Source: Kwoniella bestiolae CBS 10118 (lineage: Eukaryota > Basidiomycota > Tremellomycetes > Tremellales > Cryptococcaceae). From it: a DNA stretch of 64,000 bases. The stretch covers positions 6,218,001 to 6,282,000 of the forward strand of contig NC_089241.1 in NCBI RefSeq assembly GCF_000512585.2, written 5' to 3'. The notes under the pieces were generated by a model, which saw only the letters and a program-made list of their open reading frames with translations, ran no database searches and had not been told where the DNA came from. Below, in pieces: positions 9,694-20,189 of the stretch (its first letter is position 1; the number at the start of each line of letters is the position of its first letter). The translations under genes and the position numbers were made by a program.

Positions 9694-11644
9694 ATGTCAA
9701 GCGAACAAGAGGTCAGTTTTCGACATTGGTGATATGATGAAAGGAGTGTTCCGCTGACATGTATATTGTGCAGACTGATCAAGCCATCGAGGTGAGCTCT
9801 TTGTGACGGCTCGAGGAAGTAATGCCGCAGCTGACACCCAATGGTAGATCTGGAGGCATAGAAAGTTGCTTACCATGCTTGCAAATGCTCGAGGTGCAGG
9901 TACTTCATGTATCACCCTTATTCTTCCTCCAAGTGAGCTGGGCTTTTCTTGCCTTAATCAGCAATATACTGATATGATGGCTCGTAGGATCTCAGATCTC
10001 GCAGGCATCTGGAATGTTGACTACTGAATATGGTACCGCTTCAAACATTAAGTCTCGTGTTAACAGGTAGGGCGTCGTTGTACGACCAGACTATTCGGTA
10101 TACTGATATACTTGCGTTCGTGACAGGTTATCGGTATTATCAGCCATTACGTCCACACAGCAGAAGCTCAAGCTTTACAACAGAGGTGAGCCGACGTGCT
10201 GCTCAACGCAAATTCAAAAAAGCTGATATTCTCGTAAATAGTCCCCGACAACGGTCTATGTGTGTTCGTCGGTACGGTGTTGAACGATGAAGGAAAAGAA
10301 AAGAAGATTTCATTCGCCTTGGAACCTTTCAAACCCATCAACACGTCTTTATACATGTGTGACAGTAGATTCCACGTAGAAGCTTTGGAGGAGTTGTTGG
10401 AGAATGATTCGAAGTGGGGTTTCATCATCATGTGAGTTGGTCAGCTATGAAAGTACTGGGTGACGTATATGAAGCTGATGATCGTCGAACCATGTAGTGA
10501 TGGTAATGGAGCTGTTAGTATTCTCAGCTAGGAACTGCGTGAACGACGACAGAAGCTGACCATAAGTCCCACAGCTGTTCGGTACACTATCAGGAAACAC
10601 CCGAGACGTCGTCCACAAGTTCACCGTTGACTTGCCCAAGAAGCACGGTCGAGGTGGTCAATCCGCTTTGCGTTTCTCCCGTCTCCGAGAGGAAGCCCGT
10701 CGAAACTATGTTAGAAAAGTCGCCGAGTTGGCCGTGCAGCACTTTATCACCGCTGATAAAGTCAATGTGGCCGGATTGGTCTTGGCGGGAAGTGCAGAGC
10801 TGAAGACTGATTTGAGTGGGTCGGATCTGTTCGATCCTAGGTTGTTGGCGAAGGTTGTGAAGATTGTGGATGTTTCTTATGGTGGTGAGAACGGGTTCAA
10901 CCAGGTGTGTAGTCTGCTCGATCATCAGTGATATTTTCTGTGTCACCTTTTCTGTCTCGACGTGGTAAGAGAACCCTTGCTGATCTGTCTTCCTCCCCAC
11001 TAGGCCATCGAGCTCGCCGCCGACTCGCTCGCCAACGTCAAGTTTGTGCAAGAGAAGAAGCTCATCCAGAAATACTTTGACGAGATCGCTCTGGACACTG
11101 GGAAATACTGCTTCGGTATCACCGATACCCTCAAAGCGTTGGACATGGGTGCGGTGGAGACTCTGATCGTGTGGGAGCAGTTGGACGTTGTCAGAAATAC
11201 CCTGAGGAACGCCGCGGGTGGTGAGTGCGAAGTCAATCCAGGGGGTTGGCATTTGTGCTGATTCATGTGACCTGGACAGAGGAGGTAATCGTATTCTCCT
11301 CGCCGGCCGACAAGGACCGAGAGAAGTTTATGGACAAATCCACCGGAACCGAGATGGAGTCGGCGGCAGACCCTCAACCTCTCTTGGAGTGGTTCGCGGA
11401 GAAGTACAAGGAGTTTGGTGCGACATTGGAATTCGTCACGAACAAATCGCAAGAGGGTTCACAGTTCGTTAAAGGTTTCGGAGGTATCGGAGGGATCTTG
11501 AGATATAAAGTTGATTTCACGGAGTTGGGCGATCTCGACGATGAGGATGACGAGTTTTACGGATCTGACGATGATAGTGGTGAGTGCGGAGATTGGGATG
11601 TATGACTCGTCGCTAACACTCTCGGTTGCGACGTAGACATCTAA
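9694..11644 (+). CDS. SUP45: Translation termination factor eRF1
   Basis: Eleven exons: 9694-9711, 9774-9791, 9848-9932, 9988-10066, 10127-10185, 10242-10431, 10498-10513, 10575-10904, 11004-11220, 11280-11579, 11637-11644. They give 439 aa, normal for eRF1. Stop-codon recognition elements are present: TASNIKSR (NIKS) and YMCDSRF (YxCxxxF). Domain 2 has GRGGQSALRF, whose GGQ triggers peptidyl-tRNA hydrolysis. The C-terminal eRF3-binding domain ends in an acidic tail (DLDDEDDEFYGSDDDSDI). The first two exons are 18 nt each, the seventh is 16 nt and the last carries only 8 coding nt. The loop GTSCITLILPP has Cys where many orthologues have Met. Confidence 0.97.
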
Positions 11645-12288
11645 CGATGTTCATGGGACGTATGCGTATATGTCCCGCTCTGCCTCGGCGCCAAGATGGT
11701 GCGCGGAGGTGTGAGTGGGATGATCAATCGAGTGAGGATGTAAAGGGGGATTTGGATATGCTAGGTTGGGTCTTCGAACGATCAATCTCATCGAATGGAT
11801 CCGAGCATGATGGTTGGATTGATTGAACAAACGAAAAGGAAAGACGCATTGTTCTGGCTAGTATCTGAATGCATGTGGAAGGAGGGGAGGGGTTGATGTG
11901 ATTTTCCGTATTACTTTTTTAAGCTTTCATTTTAACTTCTATCTCATCATGTATCTCATGCTCATCGTTGCTATCATGGTGTCACTTGAATGCACAGGTC
12001 TGCATGAGTTGAGTAACTACCGCTGCTGGTTGACGCAGCTGAAGGCTGAAAATGCTGCCACGTGTTAACATTCGGATTGAACCGAAGAGTGCAGATAACC
12101 AAGTGAATGAATGACGTGAGATTGGGAGATGGGAGATGGTTTCAATGCCCATGTTGGATGATACTTCCATTCATATGTATATCATCATCAATAGCATAGA
12201 AGCCACTTGTCCCCCTCAGCACCTGCTCCACACGAGTGGCAAGAGAACATAGACATCTCGGACTTACTGAAAGACACACGTCGTCACG
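11645..12288. other. Intergenic: SUP45 3' region and dipeptidase promoter
   Basis: No convincing gene. The short frames here overlap the SUP45 tail or are shadows of the next gene. There is a T-rich stretch near 11910-11940 (TTTTTTAAGC) that could belong to the SUP45 3' UTR. Confidence 0.4.
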
Positions 12289-14315
12289 ATGTCATCCCAA
12301 CCTCTCCTCCCTCACGACCGCACCGACCTATCTTCCACCCCTCGAAGGAAGTTGATCCTCACTACCATCCTTATCCCCATCCTGCTGATTGGAGGGATCA
12401 TCTTCGTCTCGATCAAAGGCGATGGGATACCTAAAGATGAGCTGGGGCTGGCGAGGTATTATCTGAAAGGGTGGGTCTGGCTGGTGTCTCCTTCAGACTG
12501 ATGAGTCGTCGACGGAATGCTTTTTAGATTCTGGTCAATCACGAGAGGCGTGTGCTGACTTGTATGCGTATGAGTAGATCACCAGTCATAGATGGACATA
12601 TCGATTTACCGGAGTTTGCGAGAGCTGTTTATGGGAATAACATCTCTGCGTTTGATCTGAACAAGCCCTCGGTGAGTCTTTACACCTTCGAGTGAACATC
12701 CAGGCTACAGGTGGATGGCTGATACTGTGCCCACTGTCCAGAAAGGCCATGTAGATATCCCAAGGATCAGAGAAGGCTCGCTCGGCGCGTTCTTCTGGTC
12801 AATGTGAGTTGGTGCTTCCAAGCAGAATTAGAGAACCAGCTGACGCGCCGAGATAGCTTCGTAGAATGTAGGGAGGATAATGGCAAAGATTTCTTGAATC
12901 CCACTTTCCAAGTGCGAGGTGAGTCTTTGGTTCTGGTCGACCTGAGGGAATATGGATTCGTTTCACTCTCACGCAAACACGCAACCATTGCTGACCTGAT
13001 CGTCTCTATGTATAACTTTAGACACCCTCGAACAAATCGACGTCTCGTTCAACCTTATCGAGAAGTACTCTGACACCTTTGCGTTCGCGTCGACATCGGA
13101 CGAGGTGGAGGTGGCTATCAAGCAGGGTAAAGTGGCTAGCATGTTTGGTCTGGAGGGGTGAATTATCGCAACTATAGGAATATATTACGGAAATGCTGAT
13201 AAATTTGGTAGGGGTCATATGTTGGGCAATTCGCTTGGCGGTGAGTCCTTACACCTGCGTCTCAAGTCATACCACCGTTGGACGTGGATTCGAGCTGACT
13301 GGACTATGTAGTCCTCCGGACGTACCACAAACTCGGGGTGAGGTACATGACCCTCACGCACAGTTGCAACAACGCTTTCGCAGACTCCGCGGGCATCTTT
13401 GAGAGTGTCGAGGAGCAGTGGGGTGGGCTCTCGTGAGTGGATCGTACTAGGTGTAATGTGTGTACCGCTGACTGAATCGTCCGCAGCAAATTCGGTAAAT
13501 CACTCATTCCCGAGATGAACCGTCTCGGTGTGATTGTCGATCTCAGTCATGTATCCGACAAGACCGCCTTGCAGGCTTTGTGAGTGCTGATTCTACGAGC
13601 GCTCATTTATGCAGCTGAAACCGTGGCAGGTCAATCACGAGAGCGCCGATCATGCTGTCCCATTCTGCCGCGAGACACTTTAACAACATGTCGAGGAATG
13701 TGCCCGATGAGATCCTCGCAAAGATAGGTCGTGGGAAACATCAAGTGGATGGAGTCGTCATGGTCAAGTGGGTGTGCAGCACTTCGTATTTGAGCATGGT
13801 AAGCTGACAAAGAGGGTGACAGCTTCTTCCCCGTGTTCGCGTCGTCCAAACCTGAGGAAGTGGACGTCAAGTACATTGCCGATGAGATTGAGTATATCGT
13901 GGAGAAGACCGGGAAACATCAGTAAGTTGTACCTTTCTCTGGTGTCGACCTGCCATTCAGGAAATGTATGCTGATCTGACACCGCAGCGTCGGTATCGGG
14001 TCGGATTACGATGGGATTGAAAGTACCCCCAAAGGCTTGGAGGATGTATCAAAGTATCCTTATCTGGTAAGCTCCCTCGTAGCGTGGTGTACCATGGTAC
14101 CATGCTGATAGTGTGAGCTTGACTTGCAGTTCGCCGAGCTGCTCAAAAGAGGATGGACAGAGCTCGAGCTGTCGTTGCTTTCTGGAGGTAATTTTCTGAG
14201 AGTGTTCAGGGGTGTGGAAGAGGTCTCGAGGAAGTTGAGGGAGCAGGGATGGAAGCCTAGTTTGGAGGTTTACGAGAAGAGGAGGGATCTGGAGCCGATC
14301 GAGTGGGAGGGGTAG
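12289..14315 (+). CDS. Membrane dipeptidase (renal dipeptidase family, peptidase M19)
   Basis: Twelve exons (12289-12470, 12578-12671, 12742-12803, 12857-12918, 13022-13157, 13212-13240, 13312-13432, 13487-13579, 13630-13767, 13823-13921, 13988-14066, 14130-14315) give 426 aa. Residues ~19-43 (RRKLILTTILIPILLIGGII) form a single N-terminal membrane anchor, so it is predicted type II. The zinc site is visible: DGHIDLP (HxD), FGLEGGH with the bridging Glu, VIVDLSHVSD and IMLSHSAARH. GIGSDYDG supplies the conserved C-terminal Asp. Family role: hydrolysis of dipeptides, including D-amino-acid-containing and cystinyl-glycine types. Mammalian enzymes use a GPI anchor instead of this N-terminal helix. 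The exon 5 donor (GTGAAT) is weaker than its neighbours. Confidence 0.92.
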
Positions 14316-14820
14316 CCGCGATACTTGTATGGCAGGAATGATGATGATGGAGTAGATAACGCTACGTCTACTGATGATAGTCGAATCATCACCCGTGTCT
14401 CGGACTGACAGTGAGACTAATGCTTGAACTGCTTTCATCGGGTGACTGAGCTGCGATGGCCGTCTCGATCGTTACGTAGCTACCGGCTACATGCTCTCAG
14501 ACAAAGCTTCTACAACTACTACTCGTTTCGAGTGATGGTCGAATCTGACATCGGGAGTGACGATACTAATATTAACTGTCTACTACCGATCAGCTACCGC
14601 CTATCAGCTAATGTCGATACGCATCTACTATACTTCCTCGTCACTATCACTACTTCCGACCGTACTATCAAGTATCACGATCAATGACAGTGTCTCTCAA
14701 CAAGCACATCAACCTACTACTACGATCTCTACCACTCCTGCCAACATATTATACGCTTGACCCTACGACTCAACCGTCAATGGTCAGAGCGACGGGGGGG
14801 TCAGTGATGACGTCGAAGGT
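14316..14820. other. Intergenic left flank of the inverted-repeat structure
   Basis: No coding signal. The sequence has many CTAC/TACT trinucleotide-like steps, a composition shared with the outer part of the adjacent inverted-repeat arm. Confidence 0.4.
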
Positions 14821-15071
14821 GTTAGTGATATCGGTCGGCTACTATCACTAAGCTAGTACTACTAAGCTACTACAAAGCTACCACTATGCGCTGCTACTAC
14901 TAAGCTACTATAAAGCAACTACTAAGCTTGACCCTACTCGCCACTGCTCCCTCGCCTTACGGCTCAGTCGCAGTGGCTCCTATAATCGGTGCTCGCTCGC
15001 CTTCGGCTCGCTCGCATGCCCCCATTCGGGGGATGCGGGTCAAAATGTAGCCATCGTGGTTGACACGTGGA
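14821..15071 (+). repeat. Left arm of the long inverted repeat
   Basis: Pairs with 16899-17190 in inverted orientation. It includes a short internal palindrome, in which GCTCGCTCGC flanks CTTCGG, and a CCCCCATTCGGGGG hairpin. The outer half has repeated AAGCTACTA units. Confidence 0.75.
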
Positions 15072-15857
15072 GAAAAACGAAACCTACAGTATCATAACTC
15101 ACCCTTTAAGATAGTTATCGGATCGAGCGATGACGACGAGATCGTTTGATGAATCGCGCGAGTCGATGAGCTATATCAATCGGCAGAGATCAGCGGAAAT
15201 CGTTTATGAGCTGACGAGATGGAAGATGTTGAGGTGTAGCTGCAGCACGATAGCGACAATGTGGGGAATGAAGAGAACCACCAGACAAGAGGCTGAGGTT
15301 GTACATTGCCATAAAAGGGGTCCGCCATGATAGAAAGCGATTATACCACAAAGGAAACAGATTATAAAAAAGAATCGACAATATCGCAGGAAAATAATTC
15401 CCAAACGAAAATCGACTATCATACCACCATCACCTCGATAATAATTGGAACGAGCGATGACATGAACAACAAGACAGTGAAAATACACCAATACAACATC
15501 GGTCGGATTATAGAGACATCAGACGATCAACTGCAACTCACCTCCGAGGTGGATCATCGGTAAGTTACCGAAAGCCCAATGGCGAAATTATTGTCCGCGC
15601 CGTCTCTTCATCTTGTTGATTTGCGTGTGTGAAGAGTGGTTGGAGTCGAAGCGATCTGCGCGTTAGCAGATGACCCCTTTGGTACGGTGGAGTAGTGGAG
15701 TGGCGAATTCAAGAGGTGTGAATGTGTGGCGAATAAAAGTAAGTGTGATGGAACTGGTTGAAGCGGATACTGTACCAATTTGTTTTGCGACAATTTGACG
15801 ATTGATTGTAGAGAAGAGGAAGAGGAATAAGATACGAACTCATCTCAGAAAGGTGGG

Positions 15858-15868
15858 TCTTATATAGA
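15858..15868 (-). promoter_or_regulatory. TATA box facing left, inside the inverted-repeat structure
   Basis: The minus strand reads CTATATAAGACC, 43 nt from the left edge of the 12-bp repeat array, and is followed downstream on that strand by a pyrimidine-rich stretch typical of fungal start sites. The downstream sequence contains a good-looking branch-acceptor pair (CTGCTAACGCGCAG) but no long ORF. Confidence 0.45.
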
Positions 15869-15910
15869 CAGAGAATCACTAATATCGTTCAATGACTAAT
15901 TTGTTCAGTG

Positions 15911-16060
15911 ATACGCGTTTCTGTACGCGTTTTTGTACGCAGAATCGTACGCACCAGAGTACCCCTCAAAGTATGCTCGTCTGACTTATAGTCGACTTGT
16001 GTACGCGAAATCGTACGCGTTTTCGTACGCGTTTTTGTACGCACTTATGTACGCTGGTCC
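15911..16060. repeat. 12-bp-period array with consensus GTACGCgttttt, rich in ACGCGT (MCB-like) sites
   Basis: Twelve-nucleotide units start at 15911, 15923, 15935, 15947, then decay through three units and a 6-nt slip, and resume at 16001, 16013, 16025, 16037 and 16049. Most begin GTACGC. Four copies contain ACGCGT (15913, 15925, 16015, 16027), the MluI cell-cycle box bound by MBF. The unit at 16001 contains CGCGAAA, an SBF/E2F-like core. The array sits midway between two diverging TATA boxes, so it looks like an upstream activating region. Binding is inferred from motif only. Confidence 0.6.
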
Positions 16061-16108
16061 GACTCGTCATGTAACCACGACTTGACGACATCGCTTTATT
16101 AGATGACA

Positions 16109-16116
16109 TATATAAA
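16109..16116 (+). promoter_or_regulatory. TATA box facing right, inside the inverted-repeat structure
   Basis: TATATAAA lies ~50 nt from the right edge of the repeat array and mirrors the leftward TATA box. It is followed by a pyrimidine tract. The first ATG downstream (16268) is followed at once by TAG, so the transcript, if any, may be non-coding or spliced. Confidence 0.45.
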
Positions 16117-16137
16117 CCCCGTCTTCTTGATCTGACC

Positions 16138-16173
16138 TTCTTCTTCTTCTTCTTTCTTTCTTTCTTTCTTTCT
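16138..16173 (+). repeat. TTC/TTTC microsatellite
   Basis: A run of TTC repeats passes into TTTC repeats just downstream of the rightward TATA box. It could double as the pyrimidine-rich initiator region. Confidence 0.8.
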
Positions 16174-16898
16174 CCTCAGCAATACAAGATACTTTGTTAT
16201 TATTCCTATCGCCCTCACTCTACTATCCCATCGGGAAGAAGTAGATACCCATCTCCTTCCTCACATCATGTAGTATCTTGTGTTGCTCGCTTGCACCTCT
16301 ACTATCTTAGTCTCGTTTGGGAAGGTATAGTGAGTCCCCCAACCTCTTGATACGTGATTCTTGACTTTGTAATACGTCGTTACGGTATATTCCTCTTATT
16401 CATCCTTCTCGTTCCATGACATGTGAACTCTCCTTTTGTTTTACCCCATGACTCATCTTGCAAGGACGACACTTGGTAGTTGTATGTTCGATACCCACTT
16501 TCTTTCTTTCTTTTCGCATCTTCCATTCTCATTGCCGCTCCATTCGGTCGTCGTGAATCCACTTGAAGGGTCGGTTTTCTTCATCATTTCGATTGAAATG
16601 TCATTTCTCGTTCTTCGTTTAGCGTTATACCCCTTCCAGTCCTCTCGCATTATCTCCTTCCTCTCCATTTTGCGGCGAAATCGACTCAACCCATTCTCGT
16701 TCTCACCCGAATTCGCCAGCTGACCTCCTTTCGGTGACCTTAGTATCTCGCCCGGTGGGCAACACCAACAAACGATCGCCAATCAAGCGGACCTTGGCCG
16801 AGTGAGTAGTTAGTTTTCTACTTCTCTTCGTCCCTTCCCCTCCTCCCCTCTCCGTCCAATCCTGCTCCCTTCGTCCCCGCCTCGCGATACGAGTGATA

Positions 16899-17190
16899 CC
16901 ACGTGCGAACCACGATGGCTACATTTTAACCCGCATCCCCGAATGGGGCCATGCGAGCGAGCGGAGCGAGCGAGCACCGGATATACGAGTCACTGCGAGT
17001 GAGCGGAGCGAGGGAGCAGTGGCGAGTGGGGTCATGGTTCCCTAGTAGCTTGGTCAAACTGTAGTGGTCGTGTCTCGGTCAAGCTTAGGCAGTAGCTTAT
17101 ATAATAGTCGTTTGGTCAAGCTTATATAGTTGTAATAGCTTAGTAGTAGTGGCTGCTTGACAGCAATAGTAGCTGACCGATATCATTAGG
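16899..17190 (-). repeat. Right arm of the long inverted repeat
   Basis: Inverted copy of 14821-15071. The inner 130 nt align with few differences. The outer part carries several TAGTAGCTT/TCAAGCTTA units and is ~40 nt longer than the left arm. Confidence 0.75.
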
Positions 17191-17817
17191 AGCTTCGTTA
17201 AACTTACCCATGTACGTTGTTAGTATCTTGGCTGGCTTAACGATGTCTTCTGGGACTATCGATTATCGACCAGTAGCTATAAGTCTTGTATAGGTAGATA
17301 GTGGTAGTGATAGTGTGGCTATACCATCCGCATCATCATCGTTGTCGGTAAGACGAAGTTTGGGCTGGGAGTCGTTTAACAGGAACTACTGTAACCCATC
17401 GTAGTGACCTCTCTTTCTTGCTTTTGGAAGCCAGAAGAGTACACCTCCCACCTAACTTGAGATAGAGATGATGTCCGATCGTCATTGGGTTTATCCCTCT
17501 TCCTTGTACAATCGCGCATGCATGAATGTGTCGTATCGCATGGGCTGATGTGAGACTGATCGTGGAAATCAGCCACCAGGCCGATGGAGAGCGGAGATGA
17601 CCGCGTGTGGTTCACTCAGCACCGAAGGACCTTACACGCGATTCTCAATGATTCACTGCAACTATCTAAATACACCTCTTCAGCATAGCCAAAACACTAC
17701 AAACCAAAACATAGCATCAGCATAATTTGCTCGACACACACTCGAAGACCTGGTCAGCACAGAGGAACTCATCCATGAGACGTTGATCACGACCCACCGC
17801 AAGCGCCCACACCCACA
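17191..17817. other. Intergenic right flank and promoter of the golgin gene
   Basis: No gene seen. CA-rich sequence (17650-17817: AACACTACAAACCAAAACA) just before the start codon is typical of a 5' leader. Confidence 0.4.
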
Positions 17818-19837
17818 ATGTCCGACTCAGGTTCCGCAGCTGCCAATGGCAACGGCAACGAGCCCCAGGCAGGACCTTCCTCACCTTCCAACGTGACTTC
17901 GCCGAACCCCACCTTATCAGATCCAGACCAGAAGAGGAACTCCAATGGCTTGCATATAGATGACGAAGAGAACCACGACCCCCACGAGAGGATCAAGCTG
18001 CTCGAGGAAGAGCTGGAAGGCGTCCGACATGAGAATGATAAATTGTCGAATCAGTATAAAGGGTTGTTGGGGAAGTTGACCGCTATGAGAAGCACTCTGG
18101 GTGACAAGCTCAAGGAGGATGCGGTGGGTCGATCTTCTTCCGCTGCTCAAGGGAAAGTCCACTGAAATATCGTCCCATGCCTTAGGAAGAGCTAGACCGA
18201 CGAGAAAACACAATCAACGTCCTAACCACCGAAAACACCGCCCTGCAAGAGACCCTCACGACCCTCCAATCCGAACTCACCTCGGCATCCCAGGAATCGT
18301 CCAACCTCTCTGTCCAGCTGAACCAGCTCCGCTCGCAGAGCGACTCGAGCTCGTCCGACGTGCTCAGCCTGACCCGCGAGATGAGGGAGCTGCGGGGCGA
18401 GATGGAGCGGTTGAGGATAGAGAGGGAGGAGTGGGAGGTGGAAGCTGGACGGGAGAGGGAGAAGAGGGAGAGTATAGAGGATGAGCTGAGGGTCGTGGAG
18501 AGGTATCAGCGGGATGAGAGGGGCATCCTGGAAAGTACATTGAGGGAGCTCGAGGAGGAGAGGCAGAGGGCGACGAATTTGCAGGAGGTGTTGGAGGAGT
18601 TCCAAGTGGGTGAGTGGGGTTCTGCGGGTACAACATCAAGCAGAGATGGTGCTTCCGACACCTGTCCTGTCGTAATTAAAAGACGTCGCCCCCGCTGACA
18701 CACCTCCAGCCAAGGACTCGGAGCTTCGCCAAGCGACATCAGAGCTGGAAACGCAACTGCGCCTGGCAGCCACTTCGCTGTCGGACTACAAGTTACGTTG
18801 CGCCAACGCCGAGACCAGGTTGAGCGAGGTATCGTCGAGCGCCGGCAAAGTGGGGCAGATGGAGAGGGAGATGAGGGAGAAGAACGTGCTGATAGGGAAG
18901 CTGAGGCATGATGGTGGGTGTGCTATTTCCCCCTCTTCGGACAAGCCGACTGACATTGCTTGCAGCCGTGGTGAACAACGAACATCTCACGGAAGCGTTG
19001 AGGAGGTTACGGAAGAACTCGTCGGATAATAACGTTGATCGGTGGGTGGTTGCGTCTTTATATTATCCCTCGGTCTAGTACCCACCCCTTTCGTCTCGAG
19101 CTGACGCTTATTCGCTCGACATAGTCGCCTCGTCACCAACATCCTCCTCTCGTTCCTGACCACATCCCGTGGCGATACCAAACGGTTCGAGATGTTATCG
19201 TTACTCTCAACGATCTTATCGTGGGACGACAACGAGCGTGAAAAAGCCGGGCTACAACGCAAGGGAGGGACCAACCTGGCCGTGGAGGGTAAAGGTAGGA
19301 AAGCCGGTGGCAAGGAGAAGGAGAGGACGGCAGAGGAAGAAGCGGCTATGAACGAGGTGGGTCATTTCCCTCTTCGCTCTAACAATCCCCCTATCCATCT
19401 CTTGTCACATCATCTGTACAACCCCGACATGTTGGCTGATCCTTTCCCTTTAACCCGCCCAGTCCTTCTCCAACCTGTTCGTCGAGTTCCTGCTCAAAGA
19501 AGCCTCGCAAGGCCAATCCCGACCCTCCGTCTCTTCCCCTCCACCGCCCACACCATCCACCAACGAGTTCCCTCACCCGCACCCGCACCCTCACCGAACC
19601 TTCTCGCAAACCTCGCTCAACTCCCCCTTCTCCCCTCCCATCCAGACGTTGTCGTTCTCCCCCCCTCCGCAGGGAAGTAGCATATCAGGTACGACGACGC
19701 CGTACTCCCGTCCTAGGGGGTTGAGCAATAGTTCGTACACCTCTGAGAGACCGGGTTATGGTACGGCGGGGAGGAAGATTAGTGGTGGGTTGAGGGATGT
19801 GCTGGGTGGACAGGGGCAGGGGCAGGGACATCAGTAG
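17818..19837 (+). CDS. Rud3-like golgin: coiled coil with GRIP-related (GRAB) domain
   Basis: Six exons (17818-18123, 18186-18609, 18710-18913, 18966-19041, 19125-19356, 19463-19837) give 538 aa. Residues 1-55 are disordered. About 56-330 is continuous coiled coil (KLLEEELEGVRHENDKL ... REMRELRGEMERLRIE). A compact segment around 350-395 (RRLVTNILLSFLTTSR, KRFEMLSLLSTILSWDDNER) matches the GRAB domain of Rud3/GMAP-210, which binds Arf1 on cis-Golgi membranes. The C-terminus is Ser/Pro-rich with HPHPHPHPHR and ends in a Gly/Gln repeat (GGQGQGQGHQ). Role inferred: Golgi tether/matrix protein. The N-terminal lipid-sensor helix of GMAP-210 is not obvious. Confidence 0.82.
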
Positions 19838-20189
19838 TAGTCACTAATCAGTTGTATCAACATGAGGTCGCCTCGGAAGATGATTTGATTGGTTCCCAGT
19901 ATGATTCTCATTAGCATATTCGCTTTCTTTCTGGTAATATACATAGTTAGAAGTATCGTGATCCTTAATCTTAGTCTTGATGTATACTAGGTCGTTGAAA
20001 TACATTCCTCGCATGAATATGGATATTATTACTCCTTGACGATAGATCTTGCACATCCTGAAAACAACTTGCTTCTTGTATAAATATAAATGCATCTACA
20101 TTTTCTGTGACATCTACGCTTTAATCCTCAACACGATCTACCATTCCCACACCACCCCACATTGCATTATCCAGTCCGGTCGACTCCAC
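19838..20189. other. Intergenic, tail-to-tail
   Basis: AT-rich 3' flanks of the golgin gene and PHO88. No coding signal. Confidence 0.5.

Larger units (their letters stand above)
14821..17190. mobile_element. Putative ~2.4 kb element with long terminal inverted repeats (no transposase)
   Basis: The left arm (about 14821-15071) and the right arm (about 16899-17190) are inverted copies. The inner ~130 nt of each arm match closely: both contain CCACGATGGCTACATTTT, CCCGCATCCCC, CATGCGAGCGAGC and GAGGGAGCAGTGGCGAGT on the strand reading outward. The outer parts are degenerate, TAGTAGCTT-rich, and end in matching CCGATATCA(C/T)TA. The ~1.8 kb interior has no long ORF and no transposase motif. It holds a promoter-like centre described separately. 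The layout resembles a non-autonomous long-TIR (for example Mutator-like) element or a foldback structure. I could not find a clear target-site duplication, so the class is inferred. Confidence 0.55.

Noticed and set aside
15911..16060. CRISPR array
   Set aside because: Units of 12 nt without unique spacers, in a eukaryotic genome; it is a short tandem repeat with transcription-factor-like sites.
16436..16723. 95-codon ORF inside the inverted-repeat structure
   Set aside because: Hydrophobic, low-complexity composition from a pyrimidine-rich strand; no family motif and no start context.
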